Shown: positions 10,777-20,650, numbered from the stretch's first letter. The stretch is 64,000 bases of DNA from Candidatus Streptomyces philanthi (GCA_018114805.1 CP073042.1:6617501-6681500); one strand, 5' to 3'. The notes: generated by a model not told the origin, from the sequence alone. Numbers and translations: made by a program.

Positions 10777-11184
10777 ATGGTCCAGCAGTTCATCGGCGCC
10801 GGCTGGGCCTTCCCGCCCCGCACCGACGCCACCGGCGGCATCGCCCTGGTCCGCGGCGGGCAGGAGATCGCGGAGTCCATCCGGCTGATCCTGTCCACGT
10901 CGCCGGGCGAGCGCCCGATGCGCCCTGAGTTCGGCTGCGCGCTCGGCGACTACGTCTTCGCCCCGGCCGACGCGGGCACCGCCGGCCAACTCGCCTACGA
11001 GGTGCGGCTGGCCCTGGAGCGCTGGGAGCCGCGCATCGACGTGGCCGACGTGGCGGTGCGCTTCGACAAGGCGGACGAGGGCGTGCTCTACATCGACATC
11101 AGCTACGCCATACGGGGCGCCAACGACCCACGCAACCTGGTCTTCCCGTTCTACGTCATCCCCCGGCACGAGGGGGGCACATGA
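10777..11184 (+). CDS. CIS baseplate wedge protein, GPW/gp25 family
   Basis: Intact 135-residue protein starting two bases after the PAAR stop. Family motifs: GIALVRGGQEIAESIRLIL, then the hallmark TSPGERPMRPEFGCALGDYV, and a C-terminal SYAIRGANDPRNLVFPFYV. gp25 proteins seed sheath polymerisation from the baseplate. The stop overlaps the next start (ATGA at 11181-11184), consistent with a coupled gp25 and baseplate J pair. Confidence 0.93.
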   Translation: MVQQFIGAGWAFPPRTDATGGIALVRGGQEIAESIRLILSTSPGERPMRPEFGCALGDYVFAPADAGTAGQLAYEVRLALERWEPRIDVADVAVRFDKADEGVLYIDISYAIRGANDPRNLVFPFYVIPRHEGGT

Positions 11185-13169
11185 CGCTCCCCAGCCCCAA
11201 CCTGGACGACCGGCACTTCCAGGGGCTGGTGGACGAGGCCAAGCGACTGGTGCAGCAGCGCTGCCTTGAGTGGACCGACCACAACGTCTCGGACCCCGGT
11301 GTCACCCTCATCGAGGCGTTCGCCAGCATGGTCGACCAACTCGTCTACCGGTTGAACCGGGTGCCCGACAAGAACTACCTGGCCTTCCTCGACCTGATCG
11401 GCGTCCGCCTCTACCCAACCACCGCGGCCCGCACCGACGTCACCTTCTGGCTCTCGGCCCCGCAGCCGGAGCCGGTGCGGGTCCCCGCCGGCACCGAGGT
11501 CGCCACCGTGCGCACCGAGGCCGAGGAGGCCGTGGTCTTCACCACCAGCGCCGACCTGTCCGTCGTGCCGTGCTCGCTGGCCCACCTGGCGACCTGGCCG
11601 CTGGACGGGGACGCCACCGACGGCACCAAGGAGTTGGCGCTCGGCCGCGACGTCCACTGTTTCGGCACCACCCCGCGCCCCGGGGACTGCCTGTACGTCG
11701 GCCTGTCCAACCCGGCGCCGGCCTGCGTCGTCGTGCTGCGCCTGGACTGCCGGGTCGAGGGCGTGGGCGTACCCGCGCCGCCCGCCACTGCTGTGGGAGG
11801 CGTGGGACGGCTCCGCCTGGGTGGCCTGCGAGGTGGACAAGGACGACACGGGCGGCTTCAACAAGGCGGGCGAGGTCATCATCCACCTGCCCGCCCAGCA
11901 CGCCGCGTCGGTGGTGGCCCGGCACACCGCCGGCTGCATCCGGTGCCGGCTGCTCAAGGCCGCGCCCGACCAACCCACCTACGTGGCCTCGCCGACGGTG
12001 CGCGAGATCACCGCGTTCACCATCGGCGGCACCGTGGAGGCCAGCCACGCCGAAACCGTCACCGACGAGGTCATCGGCGTCTGCGAGGGGGTGCCGGGGC
12101 AGAGCTTCCAGGTGGCCAGGCCGCCGGTGGTACCGAGCGAGGAGCCGTTCGTGGTCGAGGTCGCGGAGGGCGCGGGCTGGGTGGAGTGGACCCGCGTCGA
12201 CAACTTCGCCCACTCCACCGCGTACGAACGGCACATCACCCTGGACCCGAACTCCGGACAGGTGGACTTCGGTCCGGCGGTGCGCGAACGCGACGGATCG
12301 CTGCGGCTGTTCGGCGCCTTGCCACCGAAGGGCAGCACCGTGCGGGTGCGCCGCTACCGCACCGGCGGCGGGCGGCGCGGCAACGTCTCCCGGCACGCGC
12401 TGCGCATCCTGCGCAGCTCGATGCCGTACGTGGCGCGGGTCGACAACCGGCGCCCGGCGCTCGGCGGGGTGGATGGCGAGAGCGTGGACGACGCGCGGGT
12501 GCGCGGTCCGCTGACACTGGCCACCCTGCACCGGGCCGTCGTGCCGCACGACTACGAGCAACTGGCCCGGGAGGCCGCGCCCGACGTGGCCCGGGTGCAC
12601 TGCGTGCTGGTGGGCGAACTGGCCGACGACGGAACGGAGTCCGCCGAGGACCGGGCGGGGCGGCCGCGGACGCGGGCGGGGTGCTGCTGCTCGTCGTGCC
12701 GGCCGGGCGCGGCGACGAACAGGGCCGGATCAGGTTCGAGGACCTGACCCCGTCGACCGAGACGCTCTCGATGATCGGCACGCACCTCGACGAGCGCCCG
12801 CTGGGGATCCGGCTGCACGTCGAGCCGCCCTACTACCAGGGCGTGACCGTCGTCGCCAAGGTGCAGGCACAGCGCGGCGCGGCGGCCGACCGGCTGCGCG
12901 AGGCCGGGCTCGCCGCCCTGTACGGCTACTTCAACCCGCTCTCGGGCGGCCCCGACGGCGACGGCTGGCCCTTCGGGCGGCCCGTGCACGTCGGTGAGGT
13001 GTACGCGGTGTTGCAGCGGCTGCCCTGCGTCGAACTGGTCGAGGACGTGCTGCTGTTCCCGGCCGACCCGGTCACCGGGGACCGCGCCGATCCCGCCAGC
13101 AAGATCCTCCTCGACCAGCACGCGCTGGTGTTCAGCTTCGAGCACCAGTTGCGGGTCCGGGAGGTGTGA
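11181..13169 (+). CDS. CIS baseplate J (gp6-like) protein
   Basis: About 660 residues, beginning MTLPSPNLDDRHFQGLVDEA with EWTDHNVSDPGVTLIEAFAS just after, a common start of eCIS baseplate J proteins. The middle includes HITLDPNSGQVDFGPAV; the end includes IGTHLDERPLGIRLHVEPP and VEDVLLFPADPV. One base is gained near 11780 and one lost near 12660, so first and last thirds share a frame. It forms the wedge ring around the hub with gp25. Confidence 0.88.
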   Translation: MTLPSPNLDDRHFQGLVDEAKRLVQQRCLEWTDHNVSDPGVTLIEAFASMVDQLVYRLNRVPDKNYLAFLDLIGVRLYPTTAARTDVTFWLSAPQPEPVRVPAGTEVATVRTEAEEAVVFTTSADLSVVPCSLAHLATWPLDGDATDGTKELALGRDVHCFGTTPRPGDCLYVGLSNPAPACVVVLRLDCRVEGVGVPAPPATAVGGVGRLRLGGLRGGQGRHGRLQQGGRGHHPPARPARRVGGGPAHRRLHPVPAAQGRARPTHLRGLADGARDHRVHHRRHRGGQPRRNRHRRGHRRLRGGAGAELPGGQAAGGTERGAVRGRGRGGRGLGGVDPRRQLRPLHRVRTAHHPGPELRTGGLRSGGARTRRIAAAVRRLATEGQHRAGAPLPHRRRAARQRLPARAAHPAQLDAVRGAGRQPAPGARRGGWRERGRRAGARSADTGHPAPGRRAARLRATGPGGRARRGPGALRAGGRTGRRRNGVRRGPGGAAADAGGVLLLVVPAGRGDEQGRIRFEDLTPSTETLSMIGTHLDERPLGIRLHVEPPYYQGVTVVAKVQAQRGAAADRLREAGLAALYGYFNPLSGGPDGDGWPFGRPVHVGEVYAVLQRLPCVELVEDVLLFPADPVTGDRADPASKILLDQHALVFSFEHQLRVREV

Positions 13170-13170
13170 G

Positions 13171-13743
13171 ATGTGTGCCGTGATCCCCGGGCTCCCCACC
13201 CCCCATCCGCTGGCCGACCAGCCCCCGGCCGTCTACCTGGACCAGGACTTCCTCGTCCGCTTCCTCGGCGCGCTGGACGAGGTGCTCGCCCCCGTGCTGC
13301 TGACCCTCGACAACCTGCCCGCCTACCTGCATCCGCGCACCGCCCCGGACGACTTCGTGGCCTGGATGGCGAGCTGGGTCGCCACCCGCACTGACGAGGA
13401 GCGGCCGGTCAACCAGCGCCGGGCGGTGGTGGCCAGCGCGGTCGTACGCCACCGCGAGCGCGGCACCCGCGCGGGGCTGGCCTCGGCGATCCGTGTGGAG
13501 ACCGGCGTCGAGCCCGAGATCACCGAGAGCGGGGCCACCACCTGGGCGGTCGAGCACGGTGGCGCGCTGCCGGGCTCGGCGCCGCCCTGGGTACGGGTCC
13601 GGCTGCGGGTGGCCGACCCGGAGCGCTTCGACCGGGCCCGCCTGGAGCGCCTGATCGCCGCCGAGGTCCCCGTGCACGTCGGGTACCGCCTGGAGGTCCT
13701 GGTCGCCGAGGCGGCCAGCGAGCACCCGGAGGGCCCGGCATGA
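13171..13743 (+). CDS. CIS phage tail protein I-like baseplate protein
   Basis: Intact 190-residue protein starting one base after the baseplate J stop. It reads VYLDQDFLVRFLGALDEVLA, then FVAWMASWVATRTDEE and RAGLASAIRVETGVEPEITE, matching the tail protein I (P2 gpI-like) family that follows gp6-like genes in eCIS. It ends in EAASEHPEGPA, with its stop overlapping the next ATG by four bases (13740-13743). Confidence 0.88.
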   Translation: MCAVIPGLPTPHPLADQPPAVYLDQDFLVRFLGALDEVLAPVLLTLDNLPAYLHPRTAPDDFVAWMASWVATRTDEERPVNQRRAVVASAVVRHRERGTRAGLASAIRVETGVEPEITESGATTWAVEHGGALPGSAPPWVRVRLRVADPERFDRARLERLIAAEVPVHVGYRLEVLVAEAASEHPEGPA

Positions 13744-15086
13744 CCTGCCTCGACTGCGGACACCGCAACGCGCCCGGCGCCCAGTTCTGCGCCTCGTGCC
13801 GGGCCTTCCTGGACTGGGAACGCGCGGCGGACCAGGCCGACCGGGCGGGCCGCGCCGCCGACCCGCCCTCGGACGCGGGCGCCACGGCTGGCCAACCCCC
13901 CGCCGGGCGCACCGCGAACCCCGCCCCCGACCGCGCTCCCAGCCCGCCGCTCGCCGAACCCCGCCCGAGCACGACCCGTCCCGACGCCGCCACCCCCGCC
14001 GTTGTCCCGCCCCAGACCACCGACCCCGCCTCGACCGGCGCCGGCCGCGCGCCCGGGCCCCCGGCACCGACCCCGCACCCGGCGCCGCCCCCCGCTCCAC
14101 CGCCGTCCCGCACGCCCGACCGGCCCGCGCCGCCGCCGCGCCCGCTCCAGCCGCCGGCCGTGCCACCGCCGGACCCGCGGCCGACTCCCCGGCCGACCCC
14201 GGGGCCGGTGCCCCAACCCGGGCCGGACGGGGTGGCCCTGCGGCGCCCCGGCGACCGACGCGAAGACGCGCACGACCCCGGGCCCGACCACCGGGTGGCT
14301 CCGGCACCGGCCGACCCCGCGCCCGCGCCCGGACCCGCCACCCGTACCGGCAGTCGCCCGTGTCCGCGCTGCCGCGCGGACAATCCGCACGAGCGACGGT
14401 TCTGCCAGCGCTGCGGTGCGCAGCTCGGCGCCCCGGCCCGTACTCCGGGCCAGAACCGACTCCCGTGGTGGCGGCTGTTCGGGCGCGACCGGGACCGGGT
14501 GCTGGATGCCGGCAGTCGGCCCCGGCACCGCACGTGGCCCAGGCCACGGCTCGCGCTGCCGCTGACACTGCTGATCCTTCTGGCGGCCGCGTACTTCGCC
14601 CGCTCGCAGCTCTCGGACGCGCTCACCTTCACGCAGGACCAGACCGGCAAGCCGGAGGCGCTGCGGCCCGCCGAGGCGCGGGCCTCCAGCGAGGCGGGCG
14701 GACACCGCGCGGGCGCCGCCTTCGACGGCTTCACCAACCGCTACTGGGCCCCCGCCGACACCGGCCCCGCGACCGGCCAGTACCTGGAGGCGACGTTCGA
14801 GAAGCCGGTGCGGCTGCGGAAGTTGCTGGTCATCTCGGGGCGGTCGGCCAACCAGGACGAGTTCCTGACCCAGGCCCGCCCCGCTGAACTCACCGTCACG
14901 CTCTTCACCGCGGACGGCGGGCGCTCCACGAAGGCGGTCAACCTCAAGGACCAGCCCGGCCAGCAGACCTTCGACGTACGCGGCTCCGACGTCGTGCGCG
15001 TGCGGCTCGCCGTCGACGCGGCCTACGGCGCGAGCGCCAAGCGCCGCGTCGCCGTCGCTGAGGTCGAGTTCTTCGGCCGAAGGTGA
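13740..15086 (+). CDS. Zinc-ribbon, proline-rich, single-TM protein with discoidin-like C-terminus
   Basis: Intact 448-residue protein ending the visible CIS operon. It has an N-terminal zinc ribbon CLDCGHRNAPGAQFCASC (residues 3-20), a Pro/Ala-rich linker (about 25-205), a second ribbon CPRCRADNPHERRFCQRC (about 210-230), one TM helix LALPLTLLILLAAAYFA (about 270-290), then a beta-rich domain (about 310-448) with RASSEAGGHRAGAAFDGFTN and YWAPADTG, like F5/8-type or NADase-type glycan-binding domains. The order suggests a cytoplasmic ribbon and an external sugar-binding domain. Zinc-ribbon proteins of this type occur at the end of Streptomyces CIS loci; a link between CIS and the membrane or wall is inference. 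Confidence 0.75.
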   Translation: MTCLDCGHRNAPGAQFCASCRAFLDWERAADQADRAGRAADPPSDAGATAGQPPAGRTANPAPDRAPSPPLAEPRPSTTRPDAATPAVVPPQTTDPASTGAGRAPGPPAPTPHPAPPPAPPPSRTPDRPAPPPRPLQPPAVPPPDPRPTPRPTPGPVPQPGPDGVALRRPGDRREDAHDPGPDHRVAPAPADPAPAPGPATRTGSRPCPRCRADNPHERRFCQRCGAQLGAPARTPGQNRLPWWRLFGRDRDRVLDAGSRPRHRTWPRPRLALPLTLLILLAAAYFARSQLSDALTFTQDQTGKPEALRPAEARASSEAGGHRAGAAFDGFTNRYWAPADTGPATGQYLEATFEKPVRLRKLLVISGRSANQDEFLTQARPAELTVTLFTADGGRSTKAVNLKDQPGQQTFDVRGSDVVRVRLAVDAAYGASAKRRVAVAEVEFFGRR

Positions 15087-15300
15087 GCCGGTGCCCTCGC
15101 CCGGTGCCCCGGCGACGCGCCGGCCGGTGCGCCGGGCGTACGCGGGGGAGGGGCCCGCTCGAGCTGGAGCGGAGGCCGCGTCGCGTGCCGGGAACCCGGT
15201 GGTGCGGTCGAGTCGCTCAGGTGGCGGGGTGGGGCCCGGCGCCCGTGCCCGGTTCGGCGCCGTCCGTCCCGGCCCGGGCTACGGGGGGCCGCAGGCCCTG

Positions 15301-15960
15301 CTACGACTCGCTCGGGTAACGCAGCGCCGCCTCGTGCTCCTGGGCCATCCGACGCAGGGTGGCGAGGACCGGCTCCAGCAGCACGGTCATGACCAGCGCG
15401 CGTTCGGCGACGTCGATGCGGTCCTCGATGCCGGCCAGGTGGTCGAAGTCCACCCGGGCGGTGGCCGCGGCGAGTTCGCCGTACGGCAGCAGGTCGTCCG
15501 TCCCGACGTCCGCGCCCACCCTGCGCAGCGCGCGCAGCCCGGCGGCCAGCGCGGTGCGGCCCGGCGACTCCTCACCGACCGACCAGCCCATCCGGTCGAC
15601 CAGCGCCGCCGCCTCGGCCGCGCAGTCGTCTTCCTCGCTCAGGGGGTCCAAGCCGCCGGTGCCGGCGCTCGCGCCAGTGTTGGCGACCGGCGCACCCAAC
15701 GCGTAGTGGGTGACGCCGAGCGTGTGGTACAGGTCGAGCGGCTCACTGACGGCGCGCAACACCTCGCGGCTGGCCGTGACCGAGAGGCCGCCGAAGCTGA
15801 TGAGCGCGCGGGCCAGCCGTAGCCGCTGCATGTGGTCCGCGTCGTACTCCGCCTGGTTGCTGGCCGTCGCGTGCCCGGCCGGCAGCAGCCCCTCGCGCAG
15901 GTACTACTTGATCGTGGGGATGGCCACCCCACTGCGGCGGCTCAGCTCGGACATCTTCAC
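15301..15960 (-). CDS. MerR family regulator with an in-frame TAG
   Basis: A 219-codon gene read from a GTG at 15960 (MKM..., with ATG at 15954). The HTH reads MSELSRRSGVAIPTIK, then TAG at 15904-15906, then YLREGLLPAGHATASNQAEY. MerR proteins have two aromatic residues here (IKYYLREG), so a Tyr codon appears to have become a stop. The rest is open: MQRLRLARALISFGGLSV and a helical effector part ending RYPSES at 15301. Either sequence error or a disabled gene. The target is unknown. Confidence 0.75.
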
Positions 15961-16249
15961 GTGGTTCTCCTCGGGTTCCGTCCCGATCGACTGGCATGAG
16001 CGGGCCCGGCGGCGGCACCGTCCGAAGCGGATAGTTCCACTGCCCATTATGCGCGGGCGCCCTCACCCGTACGCCGCGAGGGCGCCCCGCCCACTCTGCC
16101 CTGCGTCGCCGTCGACACGCCGGGCCACCCCTGCGGGGGCGGCCCGCCACCGCGACCGGACGGTTCCCGTCAACCGCCGCCGCGACCGGCCCCGGCGCTG
16201 TCCAACGCCGTCGCGCCGTCGCGCCGCCGAGGCCGACGGGAGGCCGTGC

Positions 16250-17020
16250 TCACACCACCGGGACCAACGTGAGGTAGGCGATGCCCAGCACCCCTCGGTA
16301 TCTCCGCAGCCAACGCGAGCGCTGTTGGTCCACGCGGGCGCGGGTCTCCTCGGCCGCGGGATGCGTGGGGTGGCTCGCCAACCACTCCTCCACATCGGCC
16401 CGATAGCCGGACTCGAACTCCTCCCACTCGTCGGCGCCGGCCGACTCGATCCACTCCAGGCGGAACCCGGCGGCCACCGCCAGGTCGACCAGCCCCGCGA
16501 GGCTGGGATGCTCGTCGGGGCTGGCGTCCGGCCACATGGCGGCGAGTTCGGCGGGCGTGGGGGCACGCTCCCAGAAGCCCTCGCCGAGCACCACCCGGCC
16601 GCCGGGGTTGACCAGGCCGCGCAGCGCCGCCAACGCGGCGGCCGTGTGTCCGGGCGGCGCGGTGTCGCTCAGGGCGTGGCTGGCGCCGAGGCAGAGCACG
16701 AGGTCGGCGGGGCCACGGGTGGTCGCGCCGCCGGACTCGGCGTGGAAGGCCACCCGTCCGTCCAACCCGCGCGCGGCGGCGAGCGCCCGGCCCCGGGCGA
16801 TGTCCTCCTCGTTCAGGTCCACGCCGACGCCCGTGGCGCCGGGGGTCGCCGCGAGCCGGCGGAGCAGGAACTCCCCCCAGCCGCAGCCGATGTCGAGGAT
16901 GCTGCGGGGTTCGGTCCTGGCGAGCCGATCGATCATGCGCGCGGCCCGCTCCTCCGAGAGCGGGCCGTGGAAGGTGAGGCGGGTCAGGCGTGGGGGTGCG
17001 GTACCGGCAGTGCTGTCCAT
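16250..17020 (-). CDS. Class I SAM-dependent methyltransferase
   Basis: Intact 256-residue protein. The SAM-binding motif I is ILDIGCGWGEFLLRRLA (about residues 40-57), followed by acidic GVDLNEEDIARGRALAAARG and motif ADLVLCLGASHALSD. The C-terminus has a Trp-rich helical section, RLEWIESAGADEWEEFESGY. The fold matches small-molecule methyltransferases (Methyltransf_25 type); the substrate cannot be read. The start at 17020 keeps the first beta strand complete. It stands alone, facing the same way as the MerR gene 290 bases downstream. Confidence 0.85.
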   Translation of the reverse strand: MDSTAGTAPPRLTRLTFHGPLSEERAARMIDRLARTEPRSILDIGCGWGEFLLRRLAATPGATGVGVDLNEEDIARGRALAAARGLDGRVAFHAESGGATTRGPADLVLCLGASHALSDTAPPGHTAAALAALRGLVNPGGRVVLGEGFWERAPTPAELAAMWPDASPDEHPSLAGLVDLAVAAGFRLEWIESAGADEWEEFESGYRADVEEWLASHPTHPAAEETRARVDQQRSRWLRRYRGVLGIAYLTLVPVV

Positions 17021-17857
17021 GTGTCGGAAACTACGTGCTGGTTCGCGACGGGCACAGCGATTTTCGCGGCCGTGCGCGGGCGAGCCAGGAGGCTTTCGGG
17101 GGGATCGGGTGACAGCACGGAGAAGCGACACGCATACGGGGAAAGCTTTCGGCCATCCTGTGGGGCGCGTGACGGCGTGCGGAACCGCCCTCGCCGCCCG
17201 CCGCCGCCTCCGCGGGCTGCACGTCGCCGATCCGGGCGTGCCCCTGGTACCGGGCGCGGGGGGGCCTCGCCCCGCCCGAGCCCGAGCGCCCGCGCCCGCT
17301 CGGCCCCCTCGCCCGCACCGCCCCGGCAGCTGCCGCCCCCCGGCTCGTACGCCGCCCGGCGCCCCGCGCCGCCGCCCCCGTACGGCGGTTCGACGCGCCC
17401 TCACCGGGCCTTGCCATGCCGGACACCTGCCATGGAGAACAGGCCGGGACCAGCCAGATGACCGGCCAATCCGCGCCCGCACACCCCGGTGGCGGCGCTT
17501 TCTACCCACTGGTCCCGCGCCGGCCGTGGTCACGGGGGTGGCGATGCCCTCACCGGGCGCTGGTTCGTCGGTGCGGGGCGATCGTCGGGGTGGGCGGCGC
17601 AAGCGCTGTCAGAGAACGGCCAACTGGCGGCGCCGCCGGCCAAAGGAGGCCGTTCCGCCGCCGTTTCGGAGTTGGCCGGTAAGTGTCGGTGTAGTCGCAC
17701 GTGACAGCGGCAATAGTGTGAAGATTAGTGTTGGCTTGCACCTGGCGACTACCGTCCCCCACCGCACGTATGCCGCGTGTCGAGGAGTCAGAATCTCGGC
17801 ACGCACCGACGGTTCACCGTCTAACCGAGGACGCACCGACAGCGATGAGGGCATCTC
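17021..17857 (+). other. Long intergenic region, no convincing gene
   Basis: About 840 bases between two divergent genes. The left two-thirds is extremely G/C-rich with reading frames on both strands but no recognisable domain. The right end (about 17690-17760) is less G/C-rich, with GTGACAGCGGCAATAGTGTG and TTGGCTTGCACC, a plausible promoter for the STAS gene. I see no tRNA or other RNA fold. Confidence 0.4.
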
Positions 17858-18359
17858 ATGCGCCAGTGGCATTCCGAGTTCCAAGCGAGATGCTGGTACG
17901 ACGACGCGATCACCGTCGTCGAGCTGCACGGAGAGATAGACATCGTGGCAGCCGAGGCACTGGCGCCCCGGCTGCACCGGCTGACCGCCGCGGCGGGTGG
18001 CGAGGTGATCGTGGACCTGCGGCCGGTGACCTTCATCGACTGCAGCGGGCTCGGCCTGCTGTGCTCACTGCACGAGCGGCTGATGGCGCGCGGACGCCGC
18101 CTGCGCGTCCTGACCACCCGCCCGGTCACCCTCAAGATGCTGCGGCTGACCCGCCTGCACCACGCCTTCGTGGTGCACGGCTCCACTGCGCGAGGCCCGC
18201 AGCGCGGCCGGTCTGCCGCTGAGTTCCCCACCACCGGCCGGCCACGGCGGCGCGGGCCGAGCGGCGCTCGGCGCGACCATCACCAGCGTCATCCCCCCGT
18301 ACCACCGGGCCGGACCCCGGCCCGACGCGCCGGCGGCGCCCTCGCCTCACGATGGGTGA
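17858..18359 (+). CDS. STAS-domain anti-sigma factor antagonist
   Basis: Starts at the ATG at 17858. The STAS domain covers roughly residues 8-105: AITVVELHGEIDIVAAEAL, then VIVDLRPVTFIDCSGLGLLC, where Ser in DCSG is the expected phosphorylated residue, then RLRVLTTRPVTLKMLRLTRL. A frame change near 18185 is likely: the alternative frame gives LREARSAAGLPLSSPP and stops at 18357-18359; without it the frame runs to 18472 and overlaps the next gene. These proteins switch partner by binding an anti-sigma kinase; no partner gene is adjacent. Confidence 0.8.
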
Positions 18360-18426
18360 TGCCCACTGGCGTGGGCGCCGATGAGTGGGTTCTCCTGGAG
18401 CGGGACCCTGGACGAAGAGGGCTGCG

Positions 18427-19416
18427 GTGGACAACAGGAAGCGCCGGGCGGCAGTGTGGCGGGCCGCACTGACCACCGTGTTCATGCTGGCCACCGTCGG
18501 GTGTGAGGACAACTCGGCGCCCGGGGACGGCACGTCGCCCTTCACCGGCCTCACGGCACGCGAGGCCCCGGTGCTCGCGGTGAAGATCGACAACGTGGGC
18601 CCGGCCCGGCCTCAGAGTGGCCTTGGCTCGGCCGACATCGTCTATGTCGAGCGCGTGGAGGCCGGCCTCTCTCGTCTGATGGCCGTCTACTCCTCCCACC
18701 TGCCACCCACTGTCGGCCCGGTGCGCAGCGCCCGGGAGACGGACCTGGAACTGCTGCGCCAGTTCGGCGAGCCGGCCTTCGCCTACTCGGGCGCGCAGTC
18801 CAAGCTGCTGCCGCTGGTCAAGGACGCCCCCCTGCATCCGGTGCCGCCCGAGCGGGTCAGCGACGGCTACACGCGCAGCGACAGCCGCGCCGCCCCGCAC
18901 AACCTGTACCTGCGACCCGAGCGCGCGCTGTCCGCCGCGCCCGACGCCGACGACGCGGCGGACATCGGCTTCTGCTTCGGCGCCGCGCCCGCCGGTGGCC
19001 GCGACACCCCCTCGTACACCGTCCGCTACCCGGCGGCGGCGATCTCCTTCGCCTGGGCGGGCGCGCGCGAGCGCTACCGGGTCTCGATGGACGGCACGTC
19101 GGTGCCGGTGGCCGACGCCAAGGGGCGCGGGCCGGCGACCGTGGTCGTGCAGGGCGTCACCATCCGCGACTCGCGCTTCCACGACCGCTCCGGCAGCGCC
19201 TCGCCGTTCACCGACACCACTGGTTCCGGGCCGGCCCTGGTGCTGCGCGATGGCAAGGCGCACCAGGCCCGCTGGGAACGGCTGGCCGCCACCCGCGGCA
19301 CGGAGTTCACCACGCCCGACGGGGCCAGCGCCTGGCCTTCGCTCGCGGCCCGGTGTGGGTGGCCTTACGTCCCCCGGGAGGCCGTGCCGTCCGGGGTCGC
19401 GGGCAACTCCCGCTAG
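18427..19416 (+). CDS. DUF3048 domain lipoprotein
   Basis: A 329-residue exported protein. The GTG at 18427 is favoured because it gives a lipoprotein-like signal: KRRAAVWRAALTTVFMLATV ending in GC (lipobox TVGC). The DUF3048 body begins REAPVLAVKIDNVGPARPQS, then ADIVYVERVEAGLSRLMAVY, a strong family signature, and VGPVRSARETDLELLRQFG. The C-terminal beta domain includes VLRDGKAHQARWERLAATRG. YerB-like DUF3048 proteins are cell-surface proteins of uncertain role. The stop is TAG, and the following minus-strand gene converges after 30 bases. Confidence 0.88.
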   Translation: MDNRKRRAAVWRAALTTVFMLATVGCEDNSAPGDGTSPFTGLTAREAPVLAVKIDNVGPARPQSGLGSADIVYVERVEAGLSRLMAVYSSHLPPTVGPVRSARETDLELLRQFGEPAFAYSGAQSKLLPLVKDAPLHPVPPERVSDGYTRSDSRAAPHNLYLRPERALSAAPDADDAADIGFCFGAAPAGGRDTPSYTVRYPAAAISFAWAGARERYRVSMDGTSVPVADAKGRGPATVVVQGVTIRDSRFHDRSGSASPFTDTTGSGPALVLRDGKAHQARWERLAATRGTEFTTPDGASAWPSLAARCGWPYVPREAVPSGVAGNSR

Positions 19417-19446
19417 GACGACCGGCGCCGCCGGCGCCCGGGCACG

Positions 19447-20377
19447 TCACCGGAGCAGGTCGATCAGGTTGGCGCCGCGGTCGGCGAGCCGCAGCCGGAC
19501 CGTGCCGCCCTGGCGCACCCGCTGGACGAGCCCGGCGCGCTCCAGTTGCGCGCAGTGGTACGTCACGGTCGCCGGCGAGCAGCCGAGGTGGTGGGCGATC
19601 TCGGTCATGGTGGCGCCGCGGCTGCCGTGCCGCAGGATCGTCGGCCGCTGCTCACCCAGGACCAGCCACCAGCGCGTCCGCCGGGCCCGGCGCGTCGGCG
19701 CCCTCCAGAGCGCTGGCCAGGCCCGCGGGCGGATAGCCGACGCGCACGCTGCCCGCGCCCACGTTGCAGCTCGCCAGCGCCCTGGTGCCCGACGACAGCG
19801 GCGCGAGCACCAGCACGTTGCCGTCCGGCCCCGGCCGGGGGCGCGTGACCGAGCCGCCGTGCAGGCGCCGCGCCTCCTCGAAGTGCAGGGTGGAGCCGTC
19901 GAACCGGGAGCCCGGGCCGAGATCGGCCAGGACGAGCGGGAGCTGCCGGGTAACCAGGGCGGTGCCGATGCGCTCGACCTCCCGGGCCCGGACGGCGGCC
20001 GTGCGCCGCCACAGCGGCTCGTACGCCCGCCAGATGGCCTCCTGGACGCTGGCCGAAGCGGCGGCGAAGACCCGGGGGTGCCGGAACAGCCGGTGCCAGA
20101 CGGCGGTTGGCTGGCCGGTGAAGTGCTCGGCCACCTGGTGCTGGACGGCGTCCGACGACAGGTCCCGGATACGTTCGAGCTGGGCCTCCACGCCGCCTTC
20201 GGCGAACGGGTCCATCGCCGAGGTGAGGAAGCACGGGATGGGGGAGTGGGAGGCGGCGAACAGCGACCGCAGCAACCGCGCTGCGCCGGGCGGCAGCGCG
20301 GCCCGGATCATCTGACGGACGCGCGGCGGGACACCCTGCGGCTGTCCGCCGAGCACGTCCGAGAAGAGGGAGCGCAC
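19447..20377 (-). CDS. ArsR-type winged-helix transcriptional regulator
   Basis: Helical effector part first (SLFSDVLGGQPQGVPPRVRQ, later VAEHFTGQPTAVWHRLFRHP), then a C-terminal winged helix: LVLGEQRPTILRHGSRGATM, EIAHHLGCSPATVTYHCAQL and LVQRVRQGGTVRLRLADRG. A frame change near 19670 separates them. The start is unsure: 20377 (GTG) follows an in-frame TAG (20420-20422) and homologue-like residues QISVRVSTHPGLS, so the true start may be a GTG at 20428 with the TAG an error. The order matches large actinobacterial ArsR-like regulators. Convergent with the DUF3048 gene. Confidence 0.75.
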
Positions 20378-20524
20378 CGACAGGCCCGGGTGCGTGGAGA
20401 CCCGTACGCTGATCTGGCTCTAACTCACCCAGTGCGAGCTGAGCCGGCGAGGACACGGCGCACCACCGTTCATGACGCCCCATCACCTGCTGCGTGAGGC
20501 CCGGTACTTGACCGCACCAGGATG

Positions 20525-20570
20525 GCCAACGCCACGGGGCGGGGCGAGGACATCGCGCCGTGGCGTTGGC
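20525..20570. repeat. Perfect 13-bp inverted repeat between regulator and SufS genes
   Basis: Arms GCCAACGCCACGG (20525-20537) and its exact complement (20558-20570) are separated by 20 bases. It lies between the 3' end of the SufS gene and the 5' end of the ArsR-like gene, both on the minus strand. It could end SufS transcription or act as an operator for the regulator; no T run follows on either side. Confidence 0.6.
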
Positions 20571-20650
20571 AAGGATTCGGTCAACCTTTCGAATGTCCTA
20601 GTCGGTCCGCGTGGTGTTGGCCGCCGCCCTCACCGCGCGGGCGCGGTGAC

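Noticed and set aside
1..15086. CIS effector with a DUF4157 HExxH motif
   Set aside because: The LQR-type N-terminus is present in the divergent protein but no HExxH was found in the visible part; it cannot be called from this window.
17021..17857. Several overlapping frames suggesting a gene before the STAS gene
   Set aside because: Composition is Pro/Arg/Ala on both strands with no conserved motif.
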